A stretch of DNA of 64,000 nucleotides, taken from NCBI RefSeq assembly GCF_019279795.1, contig NC_056747.1, positions 1,007,853,157-1,007,917,156 on the forward strand, in the 5' to 3' direction. The notes under the pieces were generated by a model. That model worked only from the letters and a program-made list of their open reading frames with translations. It did no database searches and had not been told where the DNA came from. Position 1 is the first letter of the stretch, and each line of letters begins with the position of its first letter. This document shows, in pieces, positions 48,141 through 60,333 of this stretch. The translations under genes and the position numbers were made by a program. The stretch comes from Protopterus annectens. Taxonomy: Eukaryota; Chordata; Ceratodontiformes; Protopteridae.

Positions 48141-51100
48141 TGTTACATAATTGTAGACAGACCCCCGGATTCATGAAGCTCGGAGCAAGGCCGGTGTAAG
48201 GCTTGCGCCGGCCATGCGGCGTATATATGGAGTAGTAGCACCATATGCATATTAATGAAGGCGTGCAGCCGCCACAGCCACGTGCATAGGAAACGTGCGT
48301 GAGTGCATGGGGCGTACCGAAGTTGCGGAGGGAGGCGTGTCAATGTCGGCTGTCGATGAGCAACCTAAACTGCTGAATAGTATAGTCCGCCTGCAGTAAT
48401 ACTCACACCTATCAGTGTCCGTGGAGACTGAAACGTATACAAAGCATGCAAGATAGTCCCTGCGAACAGAAAATGAAGAAGCAAACACAAATGCACGATA
48501 GGGAATAACAGGTCCCTACCCTTGAACAAATGACAGAAAAACTGCGTGCCCGTGGTCCAACGTAGTGTTTATAGCTATACCATGTTGAAGTGAAACATAT
48601 CATATGCTATGGCGCCGCCAGGAGGTACGTCCAGCCCAATGGAGGGGGTCACCAGCTGACCCATAATGTGAGGGAGGGTACATAGCTGTGCAGATGTGTC
48701 CATAACAAAATACACGAGGAGAAATGTAGATATATGTAGTGACTGTATGTCCGAATCATATCCCACAAGGGATGTAATAGTCACATACAAAAGGTATGTC
48801 TGTATCCCACATAACAAATGTGATAGGGAATAGAATACACATGTAAATGAATCAGGAGCATAGAAACAGCTACAACAATAAGGACACATGTAGGCCGAAA
48901 GGAACAGTATGACCCGTACCATCGACTAAGAATACCACCTGTCCCACTGTGCGAGCGACAGTACCGCTGTGGCCAGATGTGTCCTGACACAAGCATGTAA
49001 ACATGGCAAATGTGCAGAGATTATAGGACATAATTATCCCTCAGACGTCATGTAATAGTGGCATTAAACAGTTGTTCTCCACACGTATATTACATAAATG
49101 TCATAAGAATAAGAATAAGCCACCGAAATGCTACAAGACTAAAGCTTAGATATAGGCAAGAGTTGTAAGTTCTATCTGCCGAACTGACCGTGGGTATGTG
49201 TTGGCGTGGAAAATGTGTTGTGTCCACCACAAATGTTACATTGTGGCCAACTGAAAAGGTGGAAACAGTACTGTAGACTGTGGGGAGGCATTGTCCACAA
49301 CAGTCGGATATGTGGAAGGAATAGCATGGACATCGGAAAAGGTGCTATCCCCCCAATGAGTACAACAGGTCTGCAAATCCCGGGAGTCATCGGTAGAAGC
49401 CAAACTAGTATGTGACACAGCCGAACGGGTAGTACCCGGGTATACCAACTAAGTAACGAAAGTGAAGTATGGGCGTGTACCTATGTGTGTGAGGTATAGC
49501 ACGTGGGAAGAAAACATGGCAGGGTAGTCCACACAACCATAAAGGTACCCGACACCTGTAGGGCAGTCAATGTGCTACTCTGGCCGTGTCATGGCCCAAC
49601 AACAAAAGTAGTGAGCTATCGGATGTGAGTAATTTGCATGTGAGGGGTGGATGGGTAATGGTAAAACCCGTAATGGTGATACTGTGTCGTATGCAGAAAA
49701 GGTGAACCAGAGGTATAGGAGGGGGCAGCGGGTGAAGTGGACATAAACACAAACACATGGAGAAACAGCTGCAAGACAAGCAGACAGGCCATAGTGTAGA
49801 ACACAATCCCACAAACATATGTATCATGTAAATGTGCGATCAAAATGCATAGATATGTCACCGTCACATACCCACAGGTTGGTCCTGATGGAACTGGCCA
49901 TAACAAATGCAACACACCTGGCTGCATAATGGGCTACCCAGCATACCCTCCACATCACACAACCCAGCCCCGTAACAGAACGTCCACCAAATCCACCCGT
50001 ACGTGGCCCGCTGGTCCATTGCAGACACAGCTACACATACCGATCCCTACGCATATGTAGTAGGTATTGTCACCCTAGGCAGTGTCAGGATAGCAAACCA
50101 TGTATTCCCTGCATGTTAAACCCCCTGCACATTTTCATAAAGCCAAAATACATTTCAATATCGTTTCTGTGTGGAATGGCCCAATGTCTGGAATATCCCT
50201 TACGGGATAAGTAACCTGTGTAAATAGTAGAATGGGTATGATGACAAGATGTCCAATCCTTTACATATCTGGACACAAGTCAGAACATGAAGTACAGGTC
50301 CAAGACACTGTCCAGACCTGAGTGGTCATGCATAACCCAGTACCCAGGATAAAACACCTTCCCGTGACGCACGTGTCCCCACACAAATATGCGGGAGAAT
50401 ATATCGCACACTCACATAGTGGCAAACGGCAGAAGGGTGAGGAAGACACCCGACATTAACAGGAGAACCCTGATGAAGTGCGAGGCATACCTAGTGTGTG
50501 CCGGCGTGACCGACCATACCTGACAACCCGTGTGAGTTAGATATCTGGACAGAGCCGTGACTACAAGTGAGACAAAGGTACAACAGCAGGTACAATATGC
50601 AAAGATAGCTGTTAGAAGTTATTCATGTATGTGCAGTCTGAGTACCCGGGAAGTCCACTGGGCGAAGAAGTGCCCAGTAACAGCGGAGACCCGGGTAGAA
50701 AAGCTCCACAAGCAATACAAGGAAATAAAGGCTACATAATGTTAAAGGTAAAATACAAGAGTAAAAGGCATACAGTCAGGAAATACACATGCATAACATG
50801 TGCATAATAAGACAGTGCAAATCCAGAGTTTGTAGTGGTAATACAGAAATGTACAACAATGACATACTGGGAGTCAAGTGAGTGTCAGCTAAGTCTGGTT
50901 AAGCTGGAGGGTAGAGAGGAGCAGGAGTATGGAGAGCTCAGAGGAGTGAGATCTGTAGAATGTATAACAGGTGCAAGCAGGAATATATCCATGTGGATGG
51001 ATAAACATAGATATATCATAGAATGACAGTTTGCACAATGGCATTAATGCCCGGAGTATGAAGTCTGAAACTCAACTGTCTGCCAGCACATCCCGACATC

Positions 51101-51161
51101 TGTCCCTAATGCCGAGCTACTGCTGTGCCAGAACACAACAACGTATTACAGAGGTTTGCAC

Positions 51162-51452
51162 CATATCACTCAACTCTCCAGATATCCGCAGAATGACCAG
51201 AGTGTTGGCTCATAGTGTTGTGTACCTCCGACAACCTGCGTCTGTCCGGTAAATAGGTGTGGATTGACATCATGAAATAATGAGCATGAAGTATAGCACT
51301 CCACATCCCGCAGAAGAGTCATGACAATGCAAAACCTAGTATTCTATCAATGTTATAAGCTTGTAAGGAAACTAGCTAAAATGTGTCCCTCTTACTCTCC
51401 CCATCATGTAGGGTTTGCACATATTTGTTGCTCAAAGAGGTCGAGAGGTATG
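51162..51452 (+). mobile_element. TIR MITE, copy c
   Basis: Starts CATATCACTCAAC, ends GTCGAGAGGTATG, 291 bp. The interior shows AATGCAAAACCTAGTATTCT and ATGAAATAATGA, as in copy d, but with many differences from copies a and b. Confidence 0.65.
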
Positions 51453-54190
51453 GTCCGTACATATGTACAGTAAAAAGCCATGACATTTGTGTAATGTACA
51501 ACTGCATACGTGTAGTCACAACATGTCCAAGAAAATAATCCCCGTATGAATGAATACAGGTAATAGTCAAATGTGAATGGGAACCCCCCCCCTCACCGTG
51601 GAGTATGGACCGTAACAACCCCACCCATAATATGTACAGCCAACAGAATAAGCTCCTGATAGGTGCCCAAACACATGTGTCTATAAATACAGGTAAAATG
51701 TTCATAATAGGAGATGCTCCCTGTCCACATGCTTCATCTGACATTTGAACTCGGCCAGGGAAGTTCCGTTCACCAGGCGGACAAGCCCATACCCACATCA
51801 CTACATGAACACCCTGACAATCAGAAACATGTATGTGATACGACTATATGCCCTGGTGTTCTGCATATCCTCGGAGCGATTAACAATGCAGCTAGGGTCC
51901 ACAGCAGTAGGCAATACGGAATGTGTAATATGTAGTACCGCGTTTCCCACAGCAGGGGAATGGATGCCTGTGTTGTAAGTGAAGCAGTGAGGCATATGTT
52001 GATGTAGCTAAGTACTATGGGTGTGCATATCAATGAGGCAGAACAGCAACAGAATACTGTTTCCGGCATCCGTCCAACGTGAATGCAGTCCTGGTTGACC
52101 TACGACCACTGCAGATATCCCTGTAAAGTGTAATGAATGCGTTCGTGCTGTACACACAGTTAAATACGTAAAGGTGAACCGTGTGTTTCACGCCAGTCCG
52201 TAAACCAGACTACAGATAAGTAAGTGTTATGGTCAGATGTATGAAAGTCCGCGCAAGCACACATTTATTAAACAGATGTAACCCACAACATGTAAATGCA
52301 AGTGCGCCTGTGTGTGTGTGATCCGCTCACATAGTAAATGAATGCTGTTTCCCCCATGTTAGATATACATGGCTGAAACCTGTTAACCCCGTAAAGTATG
52401 AAATCAGACAAAGGCATGCAAACTACCGGTACAAATAGGGACAAACCCCAGATATGTGCCAGAACAAACATAGAAAGTGGATAGAATAATGGGTGTGTCA
52501 GTAGCATGGATTCTCTGAAGGGTATGCAGTCGTAACCTGAACTGCTTGCCAGTATTTCCCAACGTAAGTCTTTAATGAAATGCCACTACATTGCCAGATA
52601 GACACAAGGTTATGAAAAACACACCGAAGATAAAGAGGAAACCAGCTGTACATTCTGCGACAATCTGTACAGTGGAAAGGTATGGTATGGATATAGATAT
52701 ATGTGTATACACATAATCCACAGACGTAAACCAAAGCAAATTATGAAATGAGGACTGTACATGTATATATGTATACACAACAAACATATGTCCCGTAGAT
52801 ATGACATATGTACATAAATAGGCCACGGCATAGCTAATATGGTTAGACAAACCGACATGCACGAAAGGTGAATAAACCGCTGCTTTCCAAACCATTGGCC
52901 AGAAAGTGACAGTCCAGCAAGTTCTACACTTTAAACATGCATATAGGTGTCCATTGCAGGACCCCAAAAATTGATCCATACGTAGTGTCAACTGTCATTG
53001 ACGCAAAATAAGTGACCTCAGCAAATACGATATAGCTGTACATGCAACAGTAGCAGGTGCAAGGGTAATGACACATGTGTCGATAGAATGTATGACATAC
53101 GAACTGATATCCGGAGAGTGGGGAGTGCATATAAGTGTCTCCACACTTTAGTACAGCTCACATTAAACATGTGTAATGTGTACTGTGGAGGGGTGTCAGG
53201 AATGGGAATCATGGGTATGCAGAAATGGGCCTAGGTGTTATTTGGCAGAGATTTATTAGGCCCGCCCCGTGGGAGTGATGTGGGTATAGCACACGCCTAT
53301 ATTCTCAATAATGGGGCAAACCATCCACTGGATATTGCGTAAACCATTGTGGGAATATGTACGGCCCTATATCAGTGTCATGTAGGTGATTATCACGGAT
53401 GGACATACATACGACCAAGATGGTAACCATACCTGGCAAACTGTCAGAATAAGACAGCTGCACTAAGGCATAGTACATGAAATACAAATAGGGACTATAT
53501 TAGATATACTCCAGACAAAGTCAGAACGTTGATAGAATACTGACATAGCCAGGAATACGAATGTTATGAGTGTTACTAATCATGACATAGAAATGTCAGT
53601 CACTATTATCTAACCGCACAGTTCGTAATGCCTTGCCAGTAATTTACCAGAAAGGCACATTACTATGACAAATATAACAAGAGCAAAGGTCAAACGTCAG
53701 GGCATTTACCCATAATGTGTACAGGATAGGGGTATGAAGGTAACCTGTCCAAAATACATGTACAGAACTAGTGATACTAGGTGGACAGGTGAGAAGAAAT
53801 ACGTCAGGACAAATGACAAAACATGTAAAAGTCATACGCATGTACTCCGACAAATGTGAATGACAACGTATGCCCTGTCAAAGTCAATGTGGAAGGTTAA
53901 TAGACTCAAAAGAAATGTGTCCCTCAGGGTGTCATGCAGTGTCACCGTTACAATGTCCAGTCCCCCATACTCGTACGTGAGTTCTGCCACTGACAGAAAG
54001 CGCAAATACCGGCGTATACATACGGTACATGATAGACTAATTAGTGTGGATAAGCAGCTGTTGGCCTGTGTGAGGAATACAATCCTCTGGGTGGGTGTGT
54101 CCTGCAATATAAATGTAATGGCATGTGGCCTGTGATGCCGCCATACAGTGTGTGTATTGGTGTCAGAAAGTTGATATCTTGTATTAGACA

Positions 54191-54486
54191 CATACTCTGC
54201 AACTGTACAGATTTAAGCAGAATGTGCAGATTTCTGCCTCATATGTTTGGTGTGTTCCACGTAAAATCAGTACCATTCTGGCAAATTCCTGAGAGCTGAA
54301 GTCATGAAATAATGACAAACGTGGGTTTAAGACACCAAATCCGTCAGAAAAGTCATACTAATGCAAAACCTATTATTGTGTCAACTATCTACGTTTGTAA
54401 GAGCAATATGTAAATACTGCCCCTTTGTGTCCCACTATCAATTAAGGCTTTGTCCAGATGTTTGCTCTAGGACGTGGAGTGGTATG
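54191..54486 (+). mobile_element. TIR MITE, copy d
   Basis: Starts CATACTCTGCAACTGTACAG, ends ACGTGGAGTGGTATG, 296 bp. Shares AATGCAAAACCTATTATT, GTTTGTAAGAGCAATATGTA and GGCTTTGTCCAGATGTTTGC with the family. Confidence 0.7.
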
Positions 54487-54955
54487 ATCAGAAACAGTTA
54501 CATGTGTGAGGAAACAGCATTATCGACTGCAAGATAACGCAGAAGGTATGAAAAGCGCTGCAGTAGGACGTTCAGTACTGTCCGCAGGTATGTGCTGACA
54601 TGTCAAATGACACAGCAGTCTACATGAAGTACCTATAGGGCTGTCACCTTTACAAATGATGATAGTGGGACATACCCACAGCCATGCACACAGCACAAAT
54701 AGACATACACACAGCAAAACTAGGCCATGATACATGAAGCCTCCGCGTGTGAGTAGAGTGAGAGTACAGCAAGGATAGATGTCTGCCAAGCTATACAGCA
54801 AATGCCTGTAAGGGCATGTAACACCACCGTAATACCTAATGTTGCACGGACAATGTTGGGATTTGCAACATACCCCATTGGTATGTGAAAGTTATGCAAA
54901 TATGCGATACATGAAACAGTCAGCTGTCCATGCAAGAGCAGAGTTATGGGCAGAA

Positions 54956-54956
<1 letters not shown>

Positions 54957-54999
<43 letters not shown>
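54957..54999. repeat. (AT)n microsatellite next to gap
   Basis: About 20 AT units directly before the run of N. The gap probably reflects failure to assemble through this or a linked repeat. Confidence 0.95.
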
Positions 55000-55004
<5 letters not shown>

Positions 55005-55010
55005 ATAAAA

Positions 55011-55510
55011 NNNNNNNNNNNNNNNNNNNNNNNNNNNNNNNNNNNNNNNNNNNNNNNNNNNNNNNNNNNNNNNNNNNNNNNNNNNNNNNNNNNNNNNNNN
55101 NNNNNNNNNNNNNNNNNNNNNNNNNNNNNNNNNNNNNNNNNNNNNNNNNNNNNNNNNNNNNNNNNNNNNNNNNNNNNNNNNNNNNNNNNNNNNNNNNNNN
55201 NNNNNNNNNNNNNNNNNNNNNNNNNNNNNNNNNNNNNNNNNNNNNNNNNNNNNNNNNNNNNNNNNNNNNNNNNNNNNNNNNNNNNNNNNNNNNNNNNNNN
55301 NNNNNNNNNNNNNNNNNNNNNNNNNNNNNNNNNNNNNNNNNNNNNNNNNNNNNNNNNNNNNNNNNNNNNNNNNNNNNNNNNNNNNNNNNNNNNNNNNNNN
55401 NNNNNNNNNNNNNNNNNNNNNNNNNNNNNNNNNNNNNNNNNNNNNNNNNNNNNNNNNNNNNNNNNNNNNNNNNNNNNNNNNNNNNNNNNNNNNNNNNNNN
55501 NNNNNNNNNN
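55011..55510. other. Assembly gap, 500 N
   Basis: Exactly 500 N. The round number suggests a gap of unknown true size, so the CpG-rich block may continue beyond it. Confidence 0.99.
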
Positions 55511-56063
55511 TCTGGTGTTCCTCTGCTGAAAATTGGCTCATTCCAAGTTGGACTTACCTGGTAAACAAATTAAATAAATAAATAAATAAATAAATTATGT
55601 CAGCTATGTAAATCTCTGTTTGTAAACCTTCTATCTAGTCTTAATCAGTTTCAAGAACTTTGTGTCCCTACCAGCTCTTTATCAATTGTAAATGTGAACT
55701 GTAGTTTTGCCCATTTGCTGTTAATCAGTGGAGAACTTACCTTTACCTGCTTACCTTACAGAGTTCCACACAATTTTTTTTGAAACTCTTCCAGGACAAA
55801 TGCATCAGTCTATTGTATTCCTCCTAAGATGGATAATAGAACATTCCATATTTCCTTTGATAGACTTTGGTCTCTAATCACAACTATACAACTTTTTTCA
55901 TGTCCATCCATTGATTTCAGCCCTGACTACTTCATCATCTCTCATACATTGTATTAGGTGACTTGGAGATAGCAGAGTTGCACCAGCTTTGCCATTTAAC
56001 TCTAACCAACTTTATTTCTTGGAAGCTTTCATTTGTCATTTAGTTAATCTGAAAGTTAACAGA
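55511..56063. other. Unassigned DNA with (AAAT)n
   Basis: Starts with a short (AAAT)6-like run at 55,570-55,595. Nothing else recognisable. Confidence 0.45.
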
Positions 56064-56250
56064 AAGGATTAGGCCTATGAGCTATTAACAAGCTAATTCC
56101 TATAGTTCAGAGTTTGATTCCCTCAACCTTCATTTGCCTACACTCTGAGCAAGTCCCTTAACCAGACAGTGCTACTGGGATAAATCTGAAAACGGTGCAT
56201 ATGGGTCAGTGCACCACGCTTGTTAACAAAGAAATATATAAATAAATACA
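56064..56250 (+). mobile_element. Probable SINE
   Basis: A weak box A-like GAGCTATTAACAAGCTAA and a box B-like GAGTTTGATTCCCTC are about 30 bp apart. They are followed by GAGCAAGTCCCTTAACC and a T/A-rich tail TATATAAATAAATACATG. The AGTCCCTTAACC block is common in vertebrate SINEs. No clear target duplication. Confidence 0.45.
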
Positions 56251-57679
56251 TGCCTTTGTTTCCTTGCCATCATTTTGTGTTCCTTAACACCCTATATGCT
56301 ATGTTCTCTCCCTACCCCATCTCTTCTTGTTTTATCAGCTCCCCTCCATCCCTTTACTGATGTCTATTTTCAGCCTCCCTGTCCCTGCCTACTGTCACTA
56401 TTGAGTAACATTCACTCTGGTGTCTCCAGTGCTGATGCTGAAGAGTTCCTCATCCAGCCAGACTCTCGATAACTCCCTCACCATCACATTCCACTGGTAC
56501 TTATTCCACACCCCGAGTCAGCAATTAAACTGCCTGATATATCATACCACTGGGCCTTGATACAGGTAACATGCCTGGGGCTGTTTCTGTACTTCCAAGT
56601 CCTCTGCATACTGCTTCTACCTCCTTGGTCCTCCCCACTACTTCTAATATGGTCCGTTCTGCCAGGTTATTAATTCTTACATGGACCACTATTCCTAGTA
56701 TCTTCCTGTTATTATGACTGTCTTGGTCATTTTAGGTATCTCAAGATCTGCTTCCCCTCTCTCACTTTTCACCATTTTGTACCACTCTTTCTCAACCTTG
56801 ACATTTTGTTCCTTGACTGCTATCGCTCCTGTCTCCCTGTCCTTATCCATTCTCCTCCTTTCTTACTGCTTGTCAGTCACTTGCCCTCCTGCTTCCTTCC
56901 TGCTTGCTGTCTCATTTGCCTCTACTTCTCTGACTACCCATGTCCATGTCCTAACATCTTCTGCCTGTATTCTTCCTACTTTACTCCATTTGTCCTATCC
57001 ACTTTTCCCTTGATATCCCCTCTTTTGCAGTTTTTCTGTTTTTCCCTCCTCTGTCAGATAGATAGCCAATGAACTCACCTTTCTAATTCACAGATCCATC
57101 ACTGAAGTCCCCCTAAATCTTCTGTGCACTGTATATCCCCAACTGTCCCCTATGTCTCTGATCTACACTCCTGCCATTTAAGCTAAACAACTAACTCTCA
57201 TATCTCATCTGTCACTACTTCAGAATCCTCTTTTTCTTTTCTCCAACCTCATTGTTTTCTGTTGTTTTATCAGTCTGGCCTACTATTCCATTTATTTTCC
57301 CTTTACTGTATCATTACTGAATATTCTAAATCCTTGGCCCACTCCCTTCACTCACTCATTCCTAATTCTGCCCTTTCAATCTATTCTACTCCCTCACCTG
57401 ACACTACTCCAAGCCAACCCAAATTAGTCTACATTAATGTGCAGTTATCTGCAGTCTTGTGAAGCACCTCATACTAGATTGTGATTGGTGGAACAGTATT
57501 CCATGTCAGAGAACTGAAAAGTACTGATTCTTATCCTGCCATGCTACCTCCAAGTAATAATGCCATGACCTGGCAGTGAGCAGCATGGTAACAAGAGCAA
57601 TTGGATAGCCATGACCAGGATAATTTAGGATCCTTCCTCCCTGCTATTCTTCCTACAGTCTCTACTGCTTGACTCCATA
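56251..57679. other. Pyrimidine-rich region, possible LINE 5' part
   Basis: Strong C/T bias on the + strand. Long Leu/Ser/Pro-rich frames (for example 56,714-57,013) follow from composition rather than coding. Near 57,410-57,465 the frame reads SQPKLVYINVQLSA, which resembles the start of an endonuclease domain in some LINE ORF2 proteins, so the region could be a LINE 5' end. Weak. Confidence 0.3.
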
Positions 57680-59116
57680 ATCATAGGATCATAGGATCAT
57701 AGGATCATAGGATTATAGGAAGTTACTAGGCTATTGGCCTTGAGGCCCTTACAAGCCTAGCCAAGAATTTAGTCCTTTTTCCAACAAGTCAGCACCCAAT
57801 GCCCCTGTCCAGCAGGAACACAGGTGGAATCCCAGGGATGCGCTTTCTGTTCCCCATCCAGTTATCCAGATTGCACTTAAAAAGGGTTAATGAGGTACTC
57901 TGCTTGACGTGGAGCAGGAGTCTATTCCACAGAAGGGGGAGTCTCTATGTCACAAATCTGTCCTGTCACCAAGTTGAGTTACTCGAGTGAAGCTTGACTT
58001 GCGGATATGTAGCAGTCCCATCAAGGCAGGATCTAAGATTGCTTTGTATGTCAGACAGAGTTCATCTCTGAGGAGTCTGTAGGAGACTGAGTGGAGGGAC
58101 AGGGCCTTTAGCCTATCTGTGTAGGGTAGATGTTTGAGGACCTGGATTCTCCTGGTGAGGAAACTCTGTGGTCTCTCCAGCTGCTGCATGTGCTTTGTGA
58201 GGTACATGCCAAAAGGGGCATTGTACTCAATAATGGGTCTTATAAGGGAAGACTACAGGGATGTTATGATCACCTAGTCCCTGGATGAGATACCCTTACT
58301 AATGAGGTGGGCCATGTAGAATGCTTTCCATACAACAGAGACAATATGGTTGTCAAAAATCTTTTTGCTATCAACCTTGGTACTCAAGTCCCCCACGACT
58401 GATTGCATGCTTATGACCTTGTTATTAATGTGATAATTTGTGGGGACATCACTCTCCCCAAAGAGGATGATGATGGATTTTTGGCATTCAGTTTGAGGTC
58501 ATGTCTCTGGCACCATTCATATGTTTGGTGAGACCCTCTTGGAGGATGTACACATCACTAGGGGAACTGATGACAGCACCCAGCTTGCAGTCATCTGCAA
58601 ACCTGGTCAGCCATAGCCCACTGGTTTTGGCCTGCACCTCAGAATAGTATATCCCAAACAACAAAGGCCCCAAGACCGATCTTTGGGGTACACCACTCAT
58701 TATGGGTCTACTGCTTGAGGTGGCTTCCCCTATTTTGACTAGGTGGGTTCTATCAGTCCGCCAGTTTATTATCCATTTGGTAACATATGGATTGATGCCT
58801 AGTTGACAGAGTTTATCTATTATACCCGAATGGGGAATAGTATCAAAGGCTTTAGCCAGGTCAAGGTAGGTGGTGTGCACTGTCTTCCCCTCATCCATGG
58901 CTTGGGTGACTGTCTCAAAGAATTCAAACAAATTTAACAGGCATGACCTCCCCTTGATGAAACCAAACTGTATGGGATCAAGTGTTTGGAGATTGCCAAT
59001 GTCCTTGCTGATGAGGTCCATGATAATCCGCTCCATGGTCTTACAGATCAGGCTAGTTAGGCTAATGGGTCTATTATTTTCTGGATTGGTGGATGCTACA
59101 CCTTTGTGCAAAGGGA
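57680..59116 (-). mobile_element. CR1 LINE copy 4, 5' end interrupted by ERV
   Basis: The minus-strand 3' end is marked by (CATAGGAT)4 at 57,681-57,713, the reverse of the CCTATGAT tail of the other copies. The 207-codon frame 59,111-58,488 gives NNRPISLTSLICKTMERIIM, FGFIKGRSCLLNLFEFFETV, YLDLAKAFDTIPHSGII, GVPQRSVLGPLLFGIYYSEV and LTRFADDCKLGAVI (A-D-D intact). The C-terminal part, KHMQQLERPQSFLTRRIQVL, lies at 58,190-58,120. It is the best preserved CR1 here. The frame I-P-L-H-K-G reaches 59,116, where the retroviral LTR begins. Confidence 0.9.
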
Positions 59117-59879
59117 TGTGTCAGAAAAATATGTATTAATGTGTGTGCTTAATGCTAATTAGAAACTAAATGAGTTAACATGTTTTTCATTCTATTTTAT
59201 ATGCACTATTTTATATACAGCTTAATTTCATATGAGACTAAAAGATGCTTTTGAAACTGCAGTGTGCTTTCTGAAACTTGCAAGATGCCCTCTGACCTAG
59301 TAACTGCTAGCACAGCAAAATTCATGTTTATGCCTTTTGGAAATGTACTTGAGAAGCAGGTGATTATCTGCTAGGTCAGGAAGCAATGAATGAACAATGC
59401 CATATTCTGTAATGTAATGATTTTGAACAACTAGCTCTGTTCGAAGTATGAGAACATGCACAGCTGCAGAAGGAAGAGATAAAACAGACAAAGGACTGTT
59501 GGAGAAATGAACTGCAATCTATACTTGCTTTGTGCTCAAATTAGCCATAGTACCTTGAATGGTAATATTGCATATATCTAACCGATGGTAGCCAAGGCCA
59601 CGTTGTTTTTCTTAGGAAGTTTATCACAAAAATTGATAGTACAAGCGGAATTTTACTAAAACAATCACTACAAAATGATGATGTTAAAATTTGTGATTTA
59701 CTACGTCAGCTTGGTAGGCAATGTCTTATTAGAAAATGTATAAAAATGCTTGCATTTCCTGATTCTAGTCAGACAAACTCTGTATTAGCATGTTTTTGTC
59801 TCCTTGCTGCAAGATTAAAGTGCCTTAACCTGAACCTACCGTGTATTGATCATTTTTAAAGTATATTTTTCCTTTGACA
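59117..59879 (+). repeat. ERV 5' LTR
   Basis: Starts TGTGTCAGAAAAATATG at the CR1 boundary and ends TTTGACA, 763 bp. A TATA box (TATAAAAA) lies at 59,739-59,746 and ATTAAA at 59,814-59,819, so R and U5 occupy roughly the last 110 bp. No second LTR is in view, so boundaries rest on the CR1 break, TG...CA ends and the PBS. Confidence 0.75.
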
Positions 59880-59882
59880 GAT

Positions 59883-59900
59883 TGGTCCTTCGAACCAGAA
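59883..59900 (+). promoter_or_regulatory. ERV primer binding site, tRNA-Tyr type
   Basis: TGGTCCTTCGAACCAGAA lies 3 bp after the LTR. Vertebrate tRNA-Tyr ends ...TTCCGGCTCGAAGGACCA, giving 16 of 18 matches. A tRNA-Tyr primer is uncommon among vertebrate retroviruses. Confidence 0.75.
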
Positions 59901-60089
59901 AACATATCTCTCACTATAGCTCAGATCAGAATTGGGCCCGGTGGCATGAACCCGTATGGAGAAGAGGCCACATCGGTTCTTCTGCTTTGAAAGACCTCCG
60001 ACTGAATTGTCGTTCAAAAGAGGCCAGCCACTGTTTCTGATCTGTGATCAGAGGACGAGTCAACGTTCCGGTGGGATCAAGACACGGAG

Positions 60090-60105
60090 GCTCAGGTAAG
60101 GAGGA
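60090..60105 (+). promoter_or_regulatory. Putative ERV splice donor
   Basis: GGCTCAG/GTAAGGAGG matches the donor consensus nearly perfectly and lies in the leader between PBS and gag, where the env splice donor is expected. Confidence 0.6.
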
Positions 60106-60333
60106 ATTTAACTTTTTCTCTTTTAGATCAGGGACTTGTTACAGTATTATTGTTTTTGTCAGGGAGATTTGCATGTGCAGAACAGGGATAAAAAAGATTG
60201 CTGTCTTGTCATAGATCAGGGAAACAGAATAGGTAGGTAGTTATTCTAGATAAACTGTGAAAAAGGTGTAAGTCGTGGTACCACGTGATAAAAAAAGGGT
60301 TACGTAACAATTTCTAACTTAAGCTAAGGCAAC

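Larger units (their letters stand above)
48141..54956. other. CpG-rich block of unknown origin
   Basis: The base composition changes at about 48,160. CpG becomes common (several per 60 bases in places, such as 49,381-49,440) while the neighbouring DNA has very few. Poly(A) and poly(T) runs are scarce, and words like ACATATGT and GTATAC are frequent. The left edge has a transposon-like CCCCCGGATTCATGAAGC and a palindrome GGCCGGTGTAAG...CTTGCGCCGGCC (48,190-48,216). Open frames are short, Cys/His/Tyr-rich and overlap on both strands, so I regard them as chance. It contains TIR MITE copies c and d, and ends at an (AT)n tract and assembly gap. It might be part of a large non-coding DNA transposon; not proven. 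Confidence 0.5.

Noticed and set aside
48143..54801. Many overlapping open frames of 60-140 codons on both strands in the CpG-rich block, for example 53,832-54,191 and 51,376-51,801
   Set aside because: They are Cys/His/Tyr-rich, overlap each other on both strands and show no recognisable domain or conserved motif order.
54720..55541. Open frames of about 200-270 codons spanning the gap
   Set aside because: Most of their length is N.
56714..57072. Leu/Ser/Pro-rich frames that look like membrane proteins
   Set aside because: Explained by the strong C/T bias of the region; two frames overlap with equal quality.
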